Assembly: GCA_022870705.1 (NCBI GenBank)
Contig: CP072107.1
Location: forward strand, 804,501-868,500
DNA from: Oscillospiraceae bacterium CM
Lineage (GTDB): Bacteria; Bacillota; Clostridia; Oscillospirales; Oscillospiraceae
DNA: 64,000 nucleotides
Reading direction: 5' to 3'
A program made the translations under genes and the position numbers. Below the pieces are notes generated by a model. That model ran no database searches and was not told the DNA's origin. It saw only the letters and a list, made by a program, of their open reading frames with translations. Positions 57,603 through 64,000 of this stretch are shown here, piece by piece (position 1 is the stretch's first letter; every line of letters starts with the position of its first letter).

Positions 57603-58049
57603 ATGAACCAAGTCGTTCTCATGGGTAGGCTGACAAGAGATCCTGAGCTCCGGCACACACAGACGGGCACAGCAGTATCGTCGTTCTCGCTGGCTGTCGA
57701 CAGAGGCTTTGCCTCAAAAGACGGCGGAGAGCGGCAGACGGATTTTATCGACATTGTCGCTTGGCGGAATACGGCGGAGTTTGTCTCCAAGTATTTTGTA
57801 AAGGGTCAGATGGCTGCTGTAACCGGGCGGCTTCAGATTCGAGACTGGACGGATAAGGATGGCAATAAGCGCCGCTCGGCGGAGGTTATTGCTGACAATA
57901 TCTATTTTACCGACAGCAAAAAAAGTAGGGAAAACAGCGGGTTTAACGTGCCTGAGCAAAAAAGCGATTTTTCGGGTGGGTATCAAACGCCCGTCACCGG
58001 CTCGGATTTTGCCGAGCTGACGGATGACGACGGTGATCTCCCGTTTTAG
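57603..58049 (+). CDS. ssb: Single-stranded DNA-binding protein
   Basis: 148 residues. The OB fold runs to about residue 108 (MNQVVLMGRLTRDPELRHTQTGTAVSSF, DFIDIVAWRNTAEFVSKYFVKGQMAAVTGRLQ) and the flexible tail ends DDDGDLPF, the conserved acidic tip that recruits partner proteins. AGGAGGATAGTC precedes the ATG. It lies in the rpsF-rpsR operon. Confidence 0.97.
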   Translation: MNQVVLMGRLTRDPELRHTQTGTAVSSFSLAVDRGFASKDGGERQTDFIDIVAWRNTAEFVSKYFVKGQMAAVTGRLQIRDWTDKDGNKRRSAEVIADNIYFTDSKKSRENSGFNVPEQKSDFSGGYQTPVTGSDFAELTDDDGDLPF

Positions 58050-58093
58050 TATTTTTGCTTTGCTTTCATTTGAAAAGTTAGGAGGAACACATC

Positions 58094-58339
58094 TTGGCGA
58101 GTAACGAACGAGACGGCAGAGGCCACGGCCGCAAGCGCAGGAAGGTTTGTCAATTCTGCGTGGACAAATGCCAGTCTATTGACTATAAGGATACGGCGAA
58201 ATTGCGCCGCTTCCTGTCCGACCGCAGCAAAATTCTGCCCCGCAGAACAACAGGCGTCTGCGCGCAGCACCAGCGCCAGCTGATGGTCGCCATCAAGCGC
58301 GCCCGTCAGATCGCGCTTTTGCCGTACGTCACGGAATAA
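58094..58339 (+). CDS. rpsR: 30S ribosomal protein S18
   Basis: 81 residues from a TTG with TTAGGAGGAACACATC upstream. KVCQFCVDK and [10 protein letters not shown] provide three cysteines and a histidine, the zinc-binding (C+) type of S18. It partners S6. Here rplI does not follow; the operon ends in a hairpin. Confidence 0.97.
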   Translation: MASNERDGRGHGRKRRKVCQFCVDKCQSIDYKDTAKLRRFLSDRSKILPRRTTGVCAQHQRQLMVAIKRARQIALLPYVTE

Positions 58340-58350
58340 GCAGATTTTTA

Positions 58351-58382
58351 AAGCAGCGCCCGCCATCTGGCGGGCGCTGCTT
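58351..58382. terminator. Strong hairpin between convergent rpsR and the Cys-rich gene
   Basis: AAGCAGCGCCCGCC (58351-58364), loop ATCT and GGCGGGCGCTGCTT (58369-58382), a perfect 14-bp stem. The U-tract is short on the plus side (TTCGTTA) and clearer on the minus side (CTTTAAAAATC). It is likely a bidirectional terminator. Confidence 0.75.
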
Positions 58383-58398
58383 CGTTATGTAAAGGGCC

Positions 58399-59232
58399 TC
58401 AGGATTTGAGGTTGTCGGCCCGGGCCTCGCGGTAGCCCTCGGGGCAATCGAGCGTGTCGGGCGGGAAGAATTCGTCAACAGGGAAGTGGATGCGCGAGAA
58501 GAGCGTGCAGGGGTCGTCTTCGCCGGAGCCAATGCACTCCTTGTCGGGCATGCAGTAGTCGTAAGATGGGATGAGCAGCTGCGTGTCGCGCTCGAGGCGC
58601 ACGATGGAGAACTGGCCAAGCGTCACCAGGACGCGGCGGTCTGTGTTTTCAAACAGCAGCTCGCCGGGAAAACTCTCAGCGATGAAGCCGGGAATTTCGT
58701 AAACACCGGTATCACCCTTGTGATGGTCGCAGACATCGACGAGCTTCATGCCGAGGACAATGGGGTCGACAGCTTCGGCAACGGCGATTGGCAGGTTTGT
58801 CGTCTCGATCGTTTTAGAATCAAGACCGTGGAGAGACGTCTTTGACGTGAAGACCTTGGCGCTGCCCTCGCTGCCGAACAGGATCACGCGCTTGTCGAAA
58901 ATGCAAAGGCCGGAAATCTCGGCCGGTCTGTTGACGAGTGAAAAAGCCTCGCCTTTGACCTTGTAAAAATAGCGGAGGTCGACGGTATAGTAGCCTTTGT
59001 TAAAGCTGACCTCTTCAACATCGATTGAAATATAAAGAAGCTTTGCCGACTTGGCGCGGACGCTGACGGCGTTTTCTATGTAACATTGAGACTCCCGTGT
59101 CGGATAAAGGCGGAGGTCTTCGACGCAGTCTTTATCCTTACAAGAATCGTAGATCTTCCGTGTATGAACGCAAACGGCCTCTCTGATGCAGGAGTTTTCC
59201 TGCACGGGGCCCGGTAAAACCCGTTCTGGCAT
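58399..59232 (-). CDS. Conserved Cys-rich protein of unknown function
   Basis: 277 residues from the ATG at 59232, with AAGGAGGAAAACAA upstream; codons further 5' lack a good site. Five cysteines lie in the first 50 residues (C15, C21, C31, C36, C50) and others in GLCIF, DVCDHHKGD, YCMPDKEC and LDCPEG. The beginning, SCIREAVCVHTRKIYDSCKD, looks like a conserved metal- or disulphide-type block, then a beta-rich middle with VKGEAFSLVNRPAEISG. No signal peptide or membrane segment is visible. I have seen similar uncharacterised proteins in Clostridia, but no named function can be assigned. It is monocistronic and convergent with rpsR. Confidence 0.7.
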   Translation of the reverse strand: MPERVLPGPVQENSCIREAVCVHTRKIYDSCKDKDCVEDLRLYPTRESQCYIENAVSVRAKSAKLLYISIDVEEVSFNKGYYTVDLRYFYKVKGEAFSLVNRPAEISGLCIFDKRVILFGSEGSAKVFTSKTSLHGLDSKTIETTNLPIAVAEAVDPIVLGMKLVDVCDHHKGDTGVYEIPGFIAESFPGELLFENTDRRVLVTLGQFSIVRLERDTQLLIPSYDYCMPDKECIGSGEDDPCTLFSRIHFPVDEFFPPDTLDCPEGYREARADNLKS

Positions 59233-59329
59233 TTGTTTTCCTCCTTGATGAAAATGATGGGTGTGTTTGACTTCAATATAGTGTATGCAGGGGCATTGAG
59301 AGTGTGAAATAGGCCGACTTGACAGAAGG

Positions 59330-59358
59330 TTGCCACAGGCTGGCACGTGTGGTAGAAT
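59330..59358 (+). promoter_or_regulatory. Promoter of ruvCAB
   Basis: TTGCCA (59330-59335), 17-base spacer, TAGAAT (59353-59358), 100 bases before ruvC. A weaker TTGACT/TATGAC pair lies closer to the start. Confidence 0.55.
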
Positions 59359-59457
59359 AATGAGACATAGTGGCAGTGACACTCCTGAATTGACTAAATC
59401 ATCAGCGCCTGTTATGACAGAATATGCGGGTCTGGCGCTTTAAAGGCATGTGTTGAC

Positions 59458-59970
59458 ATGATTATTCTTGGTGTTGACCCCGGCATCGCCACCGTTGGCT
59501 TCGGCGTCATCGAAACGACTGGCAGCCGCCAGTCACTCATCCGCTGCGGCGTGATTACAACGCCCGCGGGCATGCGCCTGGCGCTGCGCCTGCATCATAT
59601 ATATCTGGACATCTGCCAGCTGATCGATACGTTCAAGCCGGACGCAATCGCCGTTGAGGAGCTGTTTTTCAACACAAACCTGAAAACAGGAATTTCGGTT
59701 GCGCACGGGCGCGGCGTTCTCGTTCTGGCGGGCGAAGAGCATCAAATTCCAATGTATGAATACACCCCGCTGCAAGTCAAGCAAACGGTCGCCGGTTACG
59801 GCCGCGCCGGAAAAAAGCAGGTCATGGAAATGGTGCGGCGGCTTTTGTCAATGGAATCGGCGCCACGGCCGGACGATGCGGCCGACGCGCTGGCCATCGC
59901 CATTTGCCACGCGCGCGTGGCGCAGTCACTGCTCAATCTAAACGGAGGCCAGGTATGTTCTACTATTTAG
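59458..59970 (+). CDS. ruvC: Holliday junction resolvase RuvC
   Basis: 170 residues, RNase H-like endonuclease that cuts Holliday junctions symmetrically. Catalytic acids are Asp7 (MIILGVDPG), Glu67 (AVEELFF), Asp140 and Asp143 (PRPDDAADALA). It overlaps ruvA by 16 bases and is the first gene of the ruvCAB operon. The ATG follows AGGCATGTGTTGAC, a weak ribosome binding site. Confidence 0.97.
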   Translation: MIILGVDPGIATVGFGVIETTGSRQSLIRCGVITTPAGMRLALRLHHIYLDICQLIDTFKPDAIAVEELFFNTNLKTGISVAHGRGVLVLAGEEHQIPMYEYTPLQVKQTVAGYGRAGKKQVMEMVRRLLSMESAPRPDDAADALAIAICHARVAQSLLNLNGGQVCSTI

Positions 59971-60566
59971 AAGGCCCAGTTACGCTGCTCGACCAGAATC
60001 TCGCCGTCGTTGACATTGCCGGGGCCGGCTACGCATGCCACACGTCGATGAATACGCTTTCACACTTGGAAACAGGCAAAAAAGCGCGCCTTTATACATA
60101 CTGCCATATTAAAGAAGACGCCTTTGATATTTACGGGTTTTACGATCTCGGTGAAAAGCGCTTTTTCGAACAGCTTTTATCCGTCTCCGGCGTCGGGCCG
60201 AAGGCGGCGCTTGCCATCCTGTCGTCCGGGACGCCGGAGATGCTGGCGCTGTCAATTATCAACGACGACGAGCGGGCGCTGACGCGCGCCCCAGGCGTTG
60301 GCAAAAAAATCGCCCAGCGCGTGATCCTGGAACTCAAAGATAAGATTGCCAAGGAGAGTGCCGGTTTGAAAACGGGCGGCGTCACTGCGCCGGAAACGGC
60401 TGTCGCCGGGACAAGCGGTGCCAAGCTGTCAGACGCGGCGTCCGCTCTGGCCGTGCTCGGCTACAGCCAGAGCGAAATTACGGCATCGCTCCGCAGCATC
60501 GATACTTCAGCACTCACCGTTGAGGAAATTGTCCGCCACGTTCTTAAAAACAGCCTCAAATCATGA
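59955..60566 (+). CDS. ruvA: Holliday junction DNA helicase subunit RuvA
   Basis: 203 residues from an ATG inside the end of ruvC, with AACGGAGGCCAGGT upstream. RuvA binds the four-way junction and loads RuvB. The N-terminal OB fold MFYYLEGPVTLLDQNLAVVDIAGAGY, helix-hairpin-helix repeats (SVSGVGPKAALAIL and APGVGKKIAQRVILELKDK) and the C-terminal RuvB-binding domain (LAVLGYSQSEI) are all present. Confidence 0.97.
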   Translation: MFYYLEGPVTLLDQNLAVVDIAGAGYACHTSMNTLSHLETGKKARLYTYCHIKEDAFDIYGFYDLGEKRFFEQLLSVSGVGPKAALAILSSGTPEMLALSIINDDERALTRAPGVGKKIAQRVILELKDKIAKESAGLKTGGVTAPETAVAGTSGAKLSDAASALAVLGYSQSEITASLRSIDTSALTVEEIVRHVLKNSLKS

Positions 60567-60581
60567 TGCGGAAGATGACAT

Positions 60582-61637
60582 ATGAGTATTGATTTTACCG
60601 ATAACAGAAAAAAAGAAGGAGCCGACGACGAGGTGCTGCTCACCACGTCTTTTCTCCGGGAGGATGACGGCGAGGGCAGCCTGCGCCCGCAGTCGCTGAC
60701 GGAGTACGTCGGTCAGGAGAAGGCGAAGGCAAACCTCGCCATCTTCATCGAAGGTGCGCGCCGCCGCAATGAGCCACTGGACCACGTCTTGCTGCACGGC
60801 CCCCCGGGTCTCGGGAAGACGACGCTAGCCGCCATCATCGCCAATGAAATGGGCGTGACACTGCGAAAAACATCCGGCCCGGCGATTGAAAAACCGAAGG
60901 ATTTGGCGGCGCTCCTCACCAATTTGAATGAGAACGATATACTGTTTATTGACGAGATTCACCGGATGAACCGCGCCATCGAGGAAATCCTGTACCCTGC
61001 GATGGAGGATAAGCAGATCGATATTATCATCGGCCAGGGACCTGCCGCGACCTCTATCTGTCTGGAGCTCAAGAGCTTTACGCTCGTCGGTGCGACGACG
61101 CGGTCGGGCCAGCTCTCTTCACCGCTGCGGGATCGCTTCGGCATCGACCTCAAGCTGGAGCTGTATACGCCGGAGGAGCTCCGCGGGATTGTCGAACGCT
61201 CCGCAAAGCTGCTTGGGATTCCGACAGAACCGGATGGCGCGCGTGAAATTGCTTCCCGCAGCCGCGGCACGCCGCGTATTGCCAACAGGCTCTTGCGCCG
61301 CGTGCGCGATTTTGCCGAAGTCATGGGCAGCGGCGTCATCACCTACGAGACGGCAGATATGGCGCTCTCACAGCTGGAAATTGACCGCACAGGCCTGGAC
61401 GCCATTGACAGGCGGCTTCTGGAGAGCATTATCAGAAATTACGGCGGCGGCCCTGTCGGGCTTGAGACAATTGCCGCCACCATTAACGAGGAGTCGGTGA
61501 CACTGGAAGACGTCTATGAGCCTTTCCTTATGCAGCAGGGCTTTTTAACGCGAACGCCGCGCGGGCGGTGCGTTACGCGCCTGGCCTACGAGCATTTGGG
61601 GCTTGTGTTTGCCGGAAATGATCAATTGAGTTTTTGA
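60582..61637 (+). CDS. ruvB: Holliday junction DNA helicase RuvB
   Basis: 351 residues. AAA+ motor for branch migration: [11 protein letters not shown] start of the fold, Walker [10 protein letters not shown], Walker [11 protein letters not shown], sensor 1 [19 protein letters not shown] and the C-terminal winged helix ([32 protein letters not shown]). The N-terminal extension of about 30 residues with acidic patches is usual in Firmicutes. It completes the ruvCAB operon. Confidence 0.98.
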   Translation: MSIDFTDNRKKEGADDEVLLTTSFLREDDGEGSLRPQSLTEYVGQEKAKANLAIFIEGARRRNEPLDHVLLHGPPGLGKTTLAAIIANEMGVTLRKTSGPAIEKPKDLAALLTNLNENDILFIDEIHRMNRAIEEILYPAMEDKQIDIIIGQGPAATSICLELKSFTLVGATTRSGQLSSPLRDRFGIDLKLELYTPEELRGIVERSAKLLGIPTEPDGAREIASRSRGTPRIANRLLRRVRDFAEVMGSGVITYETADMALSQLEIDRTGLDAIDRRLLESIIRNYGGGPVGLETIAATINEESVTLEDVYEPFLMQQGFLTRTPRGRCVTRLAYEHLGLVFAGNDQLSF

Positions 61638-61689
61638 TATGAAATGCTGGCGGGCCAAGTCGGTCCCGCCCTGCGAAGAATTAATTTAT

Positions 61690-61807
61690 GGCTTCCCCTT
61701 GGGGAAGCTGGCGAGCGAAGCGAGACTGATGAGGTAATCTTTCCGCGTTACAAAGAACCCTCGTCCGTCACGGCTTTCAGTCGTGCCACCTTCCCCAAAG
61801 GGAAGGC
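61690..61807. repeat. MITE-like repeat with terminal inverted repeats
   Basis: 118 bases with imperfect terminal repeats: GGCTTCCCCTTGGGGAAGC at the left and, inverted, GCCTTCCCTTTGGGGAAGG at the right. Each end is itself a palindrome. The interior includes GCGAGCGAAGCGAGACTGATG and TCTTTCCGCGTTAC. It resembles repeats that I know from Faecalibacterium and Ruminococcaceae genomes. No transposase and no clear target-site duplication. Confidence 0.7.
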
Positions 61808-61843
61808 TCTGTAAGTTCGCTACTATTTTAAAGGAATGATTAC

Positions 61844-63193
61844 ATGGGAAAATATTTCGGGACGGACGGCATCCGCGGCATCGTCAATGAGACGCTGGAC
61901 GCGGAAACGGCCTACCGTGTCGGTTGTGCCGCCGCGACTGTTTTAGCGGCGGACGACGGGCGCAAGCCGCTCATCCTGATCGGGAAGGATACGCGCCTAT
62001 CGTCCGATATGCTGGAGGCGGCGCTCATTGCCGGAATATGCTCCGCGGGGGCGGACGTCATGCCTCTCGGCGTTCTGCCAACGCCCGCCGTCGCCTTTTT
62101 AACGGTGCGCCTTGGCGCCCAGCTGGGCATTGTCATCTCCGCGTCACACAATCCGTATGAGCATAACGGCATCAAAATATTTGATCAAAGCGGGTTTAAG
62201 CTCTCAGACGCTATGGAAGAGCGCATTGAGCGCATGATTGACGGTGAATACCCTACCAGTCGCAAAACGCACAACGGGCTCGGCCGCGTTTTAAAAGATG
62301 ATGGGCGGGGCAGTGACCTTTATATCGATTATCTCGCGCACGCGGCACCGGCGCCGATCAGCGGCCTGCGTGTCGCGGTTGATTGTGCCAACGGCGCCGC
62401 CTCGTCGACGGCGGCGCGCCTGTTCTCCAAATTCGATATTACCTTTGAAATCCTATCCGACCATCCCAACGGCACGAATATCAACGACGGCTGCGGTTCA
62501 ACGCATATCGGCCGCCTACAGGACTTTGTGCGCACGGGTGGTTTTGATCTCGGCTTTGCCTTTGACGGGGACGCCGACCGCTGCCTTGTTGTCGACGAAA
62601 ACGGCGACGCCGTCGACGGCGATAAGATGATGGCTGTGATGGGCCGGTTTATGAAGGAAAAGGGGACGCTTAAAAATAATGCCGTCATTGCTACCGTGAT
62701 GTCAAACCTCGGCTTTCATGAATTTGCCGCTCAAAACGGCATTGAGCTCCTCTGCGCCGCAGTCGGCGACCGAAACGTTCTGGAAATGATGCAGGCGCGC
62801 GGCGGAAACCTCGGCGGTGAACAATCCGGCCATATCATTTTTCTCGATGATATGACGACGGGTGACGGGCAGTTGGCCGCCGTCAAATTCATGAGCGTTG
62901 TCTCGGCGTCACAAAAGCCTGTCTCTGTTTTAACACGCGATGTACCGCAGTACCCGCAGGTGCTGCTCAACCAGCCGATTAGCGGCGGCAACAGCGCCAA
63001 AGAGGCGATCATGGATAGCAGCGCCCTTCAGGAAGCTGTCTCAGCCGAAGAAAAAAAGCTTGGGGCGTCAGGCCGTATCCTTGTCCGCCCGTCTGGGACG
63101 GAGGCGCTCATCCGCGTCATGGTAGAGGCTAAAACGCAGGAAACGGCTTTAAACACCGCGAATAGTCTCATAAATTTGATAAAATCGCTATAA
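61844..63193 (+). CDS. glmM: Phosphoglucosamine mutase GlmM
   Basis: 449 residues. It converts glucosamine-6-phosphate to glucosamine-1-phosphate on the way to UDP-GlcNAc, the substrate of MurA at the other end of the window. The start MGKYFGTDGIRG is standard. The phosphoserine is Ser101 in SASHNP, the metal loop is DGDADR, the sugar loop GGEQSGH and the phosphate loop RPSGTEALIRVMVE. AAAGGAATGATTAC precedes the ATG. The MITE-like repeat lies just upstream. Confidence 0.97.
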   Translation: MGKYFGTDGIRGIVNETLDAETAYRVGCAAATVLAADDGRKPLILIGKDTRLSSDMLEAALIAGICSAGADVMPLGVLPTPAVAFLTVRLGAQLGIVISASHNPYEHNGIKIFDQSGFKLSDAMEERIERMIDGEYPTSRKTHNGLGRVLKDDGRGSDLYIDYLAHAAPAPISGLRVAVDCANGAASSTAARLFSKFDITFEILSDHPNGTNINDGCGSTHIGRLQDFVRTGGFDLGFAFDGDADRCLVVDENGDAVDGDKMMAVMGRFMKEKGTLKNNAVIATVMSNLGFHEFAAQNGIELLCAAVGDRNVLEMMQARGGNLGGEQSGHIIFLDDMTTGDGQLAAVKFMSVVSASQKPVSVLTRDVPQYPQVLLNQPISGGNSAKEAIMDSSALQEAVSAEEKKLGASGRILVRPSGTEALIRVMVEAKTQETALNTANSLINLIKSL

Positions 63194-63239
63194 ATTGTCA
63201 GGGGTTTTAAGAATTTATATAAAATTTTAACGAAAATGC

Positions 63240-63268
63240 TTGACATAATGACCGCCGGACTCTATAAT
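63240..63268 (+). promoter_or_regulatory. Consensus promoter of the SigH-like gene
   Basis: TTGACA (63240-63245), 17-base spacer, TATAAT (63263-63268), 40 bases before the start. Confidence 0.85.
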
Positions 63269-63307
63269 TTGAACAGCATGTGTCAGTTTTTCTAATTCGG
63301 TATATTT

Positions 63308-63910
63308 ATGAGTAAATTTTACAGTAACCGCGATGCGGAACTTACGAACCTGGCTTCCACCGGAGACGCATCAGCCGAAGAGGAACTCATCGCTGAATAT
63401 AGCCGGCTTGTGAAAGCATGTGCGCGTCCCTATTTTTTGGCAGGCGGCGACAGCGAGGATTTGATTCAAGAAGGCATGCTCGGTCTCTTGTCGGCAGTCA
63501 GGCATTTTGATCCCGCCAAAGAGGTTCAGTTTAAAACTTACGCAGAATTTTGTATCAGAAGGCGTTTAATCAGCGCCATTAAAACGGCTTCCCGGTTTAA
63601 GCATACACCGCTGAATGACTATGTATCGTTGGAATCTCCCGAGCTTGACGAGAATAATACCCAAGGGTTGTTTTCTTTGCGCGATCCTGAAGAGTTTGTT
63701 ATAGCGAGAGAGCGTGTTCATGAAATTACAGACTGTTTGTTTGGCTCTCTGTCCCGATTTGAATCAAACGTCTTGGGGCTGTATTTGGAAGGTTTCTCCT
63801 ACGAGGAGATGGCTCTGAAAGTGAATAAACCCCAAAAATCGGTGGACAATGCTGTGCAGAGGATCAGGAAAAAGCTTGCACACCTGTTAAATTACGGCGA
63901 TAATCAGTGA
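63308..63910 (+). CDS. SigH-like sigma-70 family RNA polymerase sigma factor
   Basis: 200 residues. Region 2 (about 30-92: LVKACARPYFLAGGDSEDLIQEGMLGLLSAVRHFDPAKEVQFKTYAEFCIRRRLISAI) matches SigH, with the -10 recognition helix. Region 4 is at about 143-195 (LSRFESNVLGLYLEGFSYEEMALKVNKPQKSVDNAVQRIRKKLA). SigH directs early sporulation and competence genes in Bacilli and Clostridia. The assignment relative to other sigma-30/SigE-type members is likely but not exclusive. No clear Shine-Dalgarno precedes the ATG, unlike neighbours. A zinc-ribbon gene follows. Confidence 0.88.
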   Translation: MSKFYSNRDAELTNLASTGDASAEEELIAEYSRLVKACARPYFLAGGDSEDLIQEGMLGLLSAVRHFDPAKEVQFKTYAEFCIRRRLISAIKTASRFKHTPLNDYVSLESPELDENNTQGLFSLRDPEEFVIARERVHEITDCLFGSLSRFESNVLGLYLEGFSYEEMALKVNKPQKSVDNAVQRIRKKLAHLLNYGDNQ

Positions 63911-63975
63911 AAGCTGAGCGCAAATAAAAAAACCCGAAAGGGTAAAGTATTTTTTGTCAAAAGAGAGGTTTCATC

Positions 63976-64000
63976 ATGTACGAAGACAAGACATTAGTAT
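63976..64000 (+). CDS. Zinc-ribbon domain protein, 5' end only
   Basis: Only the first eight codons (MYEDKTLV) lie in the window, after AGAGAGGTTTCATC. This start matches the short zinc-ribbon (zf-trcl-like) proteins of Firmicutes that begin MYEDKTLVCKDC. Truncated by the window end, so only tentative. Confidence 0.55.

Noticed and set aside
59076-59457. Longer N-terminus of the Cys-rich gene (to 59382)
   Set aside because: The additional 50 codons run through intergenic DNA, and the strong AAGGAGG site is directly before the ATG at 59232.

Overview
The window reads as chromosomal core DNA of a Gram-positive, probably spore-forming member of the class Clostridia. The likely neighbourhood is Oscillospirales/Ruminococcaceae-type gut or anaerobe lineages; this is an inference and no 16S gene is present. 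The reasons are a WalRK-type locus (yycI-like, murA, yycJ, rlmH), a SigH-like sporulation sigma factor, a TrpB2-type enzyme, strong AGGAGG ribosome binding sites, many GTG/TTG starts, consensus TTGACA-17-TATAAT promoters in a moderately GC-rich genome, and two short repeat types that resemble repeats common in such genomes. No gene-free stretch exceeds about 300 bases.

Layout. 1-3.6 kb: end of a YycI-like gene, then murA, walJ/yycJ and rlmH. 3.6-6.6 kb: VOC protein, SRPBCC protein, DUF2007 protein and a phosphohexomutase. 6.6-10.6 kb, minus strand: a PadR / permease-prefix (DUF1700-like) / DUF4097 envelope module and a DrrAB-type ABC exporter. 10.6-23 kb: rpoB-rpoC, rpsL, rpsG, fusA, tuf, closed by a bidirectional terminator facing a DUF4830 protein. 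23.9-30 kb: an RsuA-type pseudouridine synthase, a PucR/CdaR-like regulator, ftsE-ftsX, an EnvC-like M23 factor and a CtpA-like protease. 30-39 kb: greA-lysS behind a leader that contains a terminator, a SpoU methyltransferase, dprA, topA, trmFO, plsX. 39-46.7 kb: acpP, rnc, an Elp3-like radical SAM protein, smc, ftsY, rdgB, yhbY. 46.7-52.4 kb: a nadD-yqeK fusion, an LCP cell-wall ligase, rsfS, leuS, rpsU. 52.4-53.9 kb: a small, more AT-rich accessory patch on the minus strand (a 32-residue membrane peptide, two membrane proteins, an Xre regulator with a palindromic operator) next to tRNA-Arg(ACG). 54-59.3 kb: dCMP deaminase, a stand-alone E2-like acyltransferase lacking the usual histidine, trpB2, rpsF-ssb-rpsR and a Cys-rich unknown on the minus strand. 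59.4-64 kb: ruvC-ruvA-ruvB, a MITE-like repeat, glmM, a SigH-like sigma factor and the first codons of a zinc-ribbon protein.

Most genes serve translation, transcription, envelope growth and chromosome maintenance, and are packed into operons with 1-17 base overlaps. I see no CRISPR array, prophage, transposase gene or obvious defence island. The most interesting points are regulatory and small-scale: a 14-bp inverted-repeat operator over the promoter of the Xre/membrane-protein pair, a PadR-type palindrome, an intrinsic terminator between a consensus promoter and greA, the unlisted 32-residue membrane protein, the nadD-yqeK fusion, the E2-like protein with DERISDG in place of DHRxxDG, and the Cys-rich 277-residue unknown.
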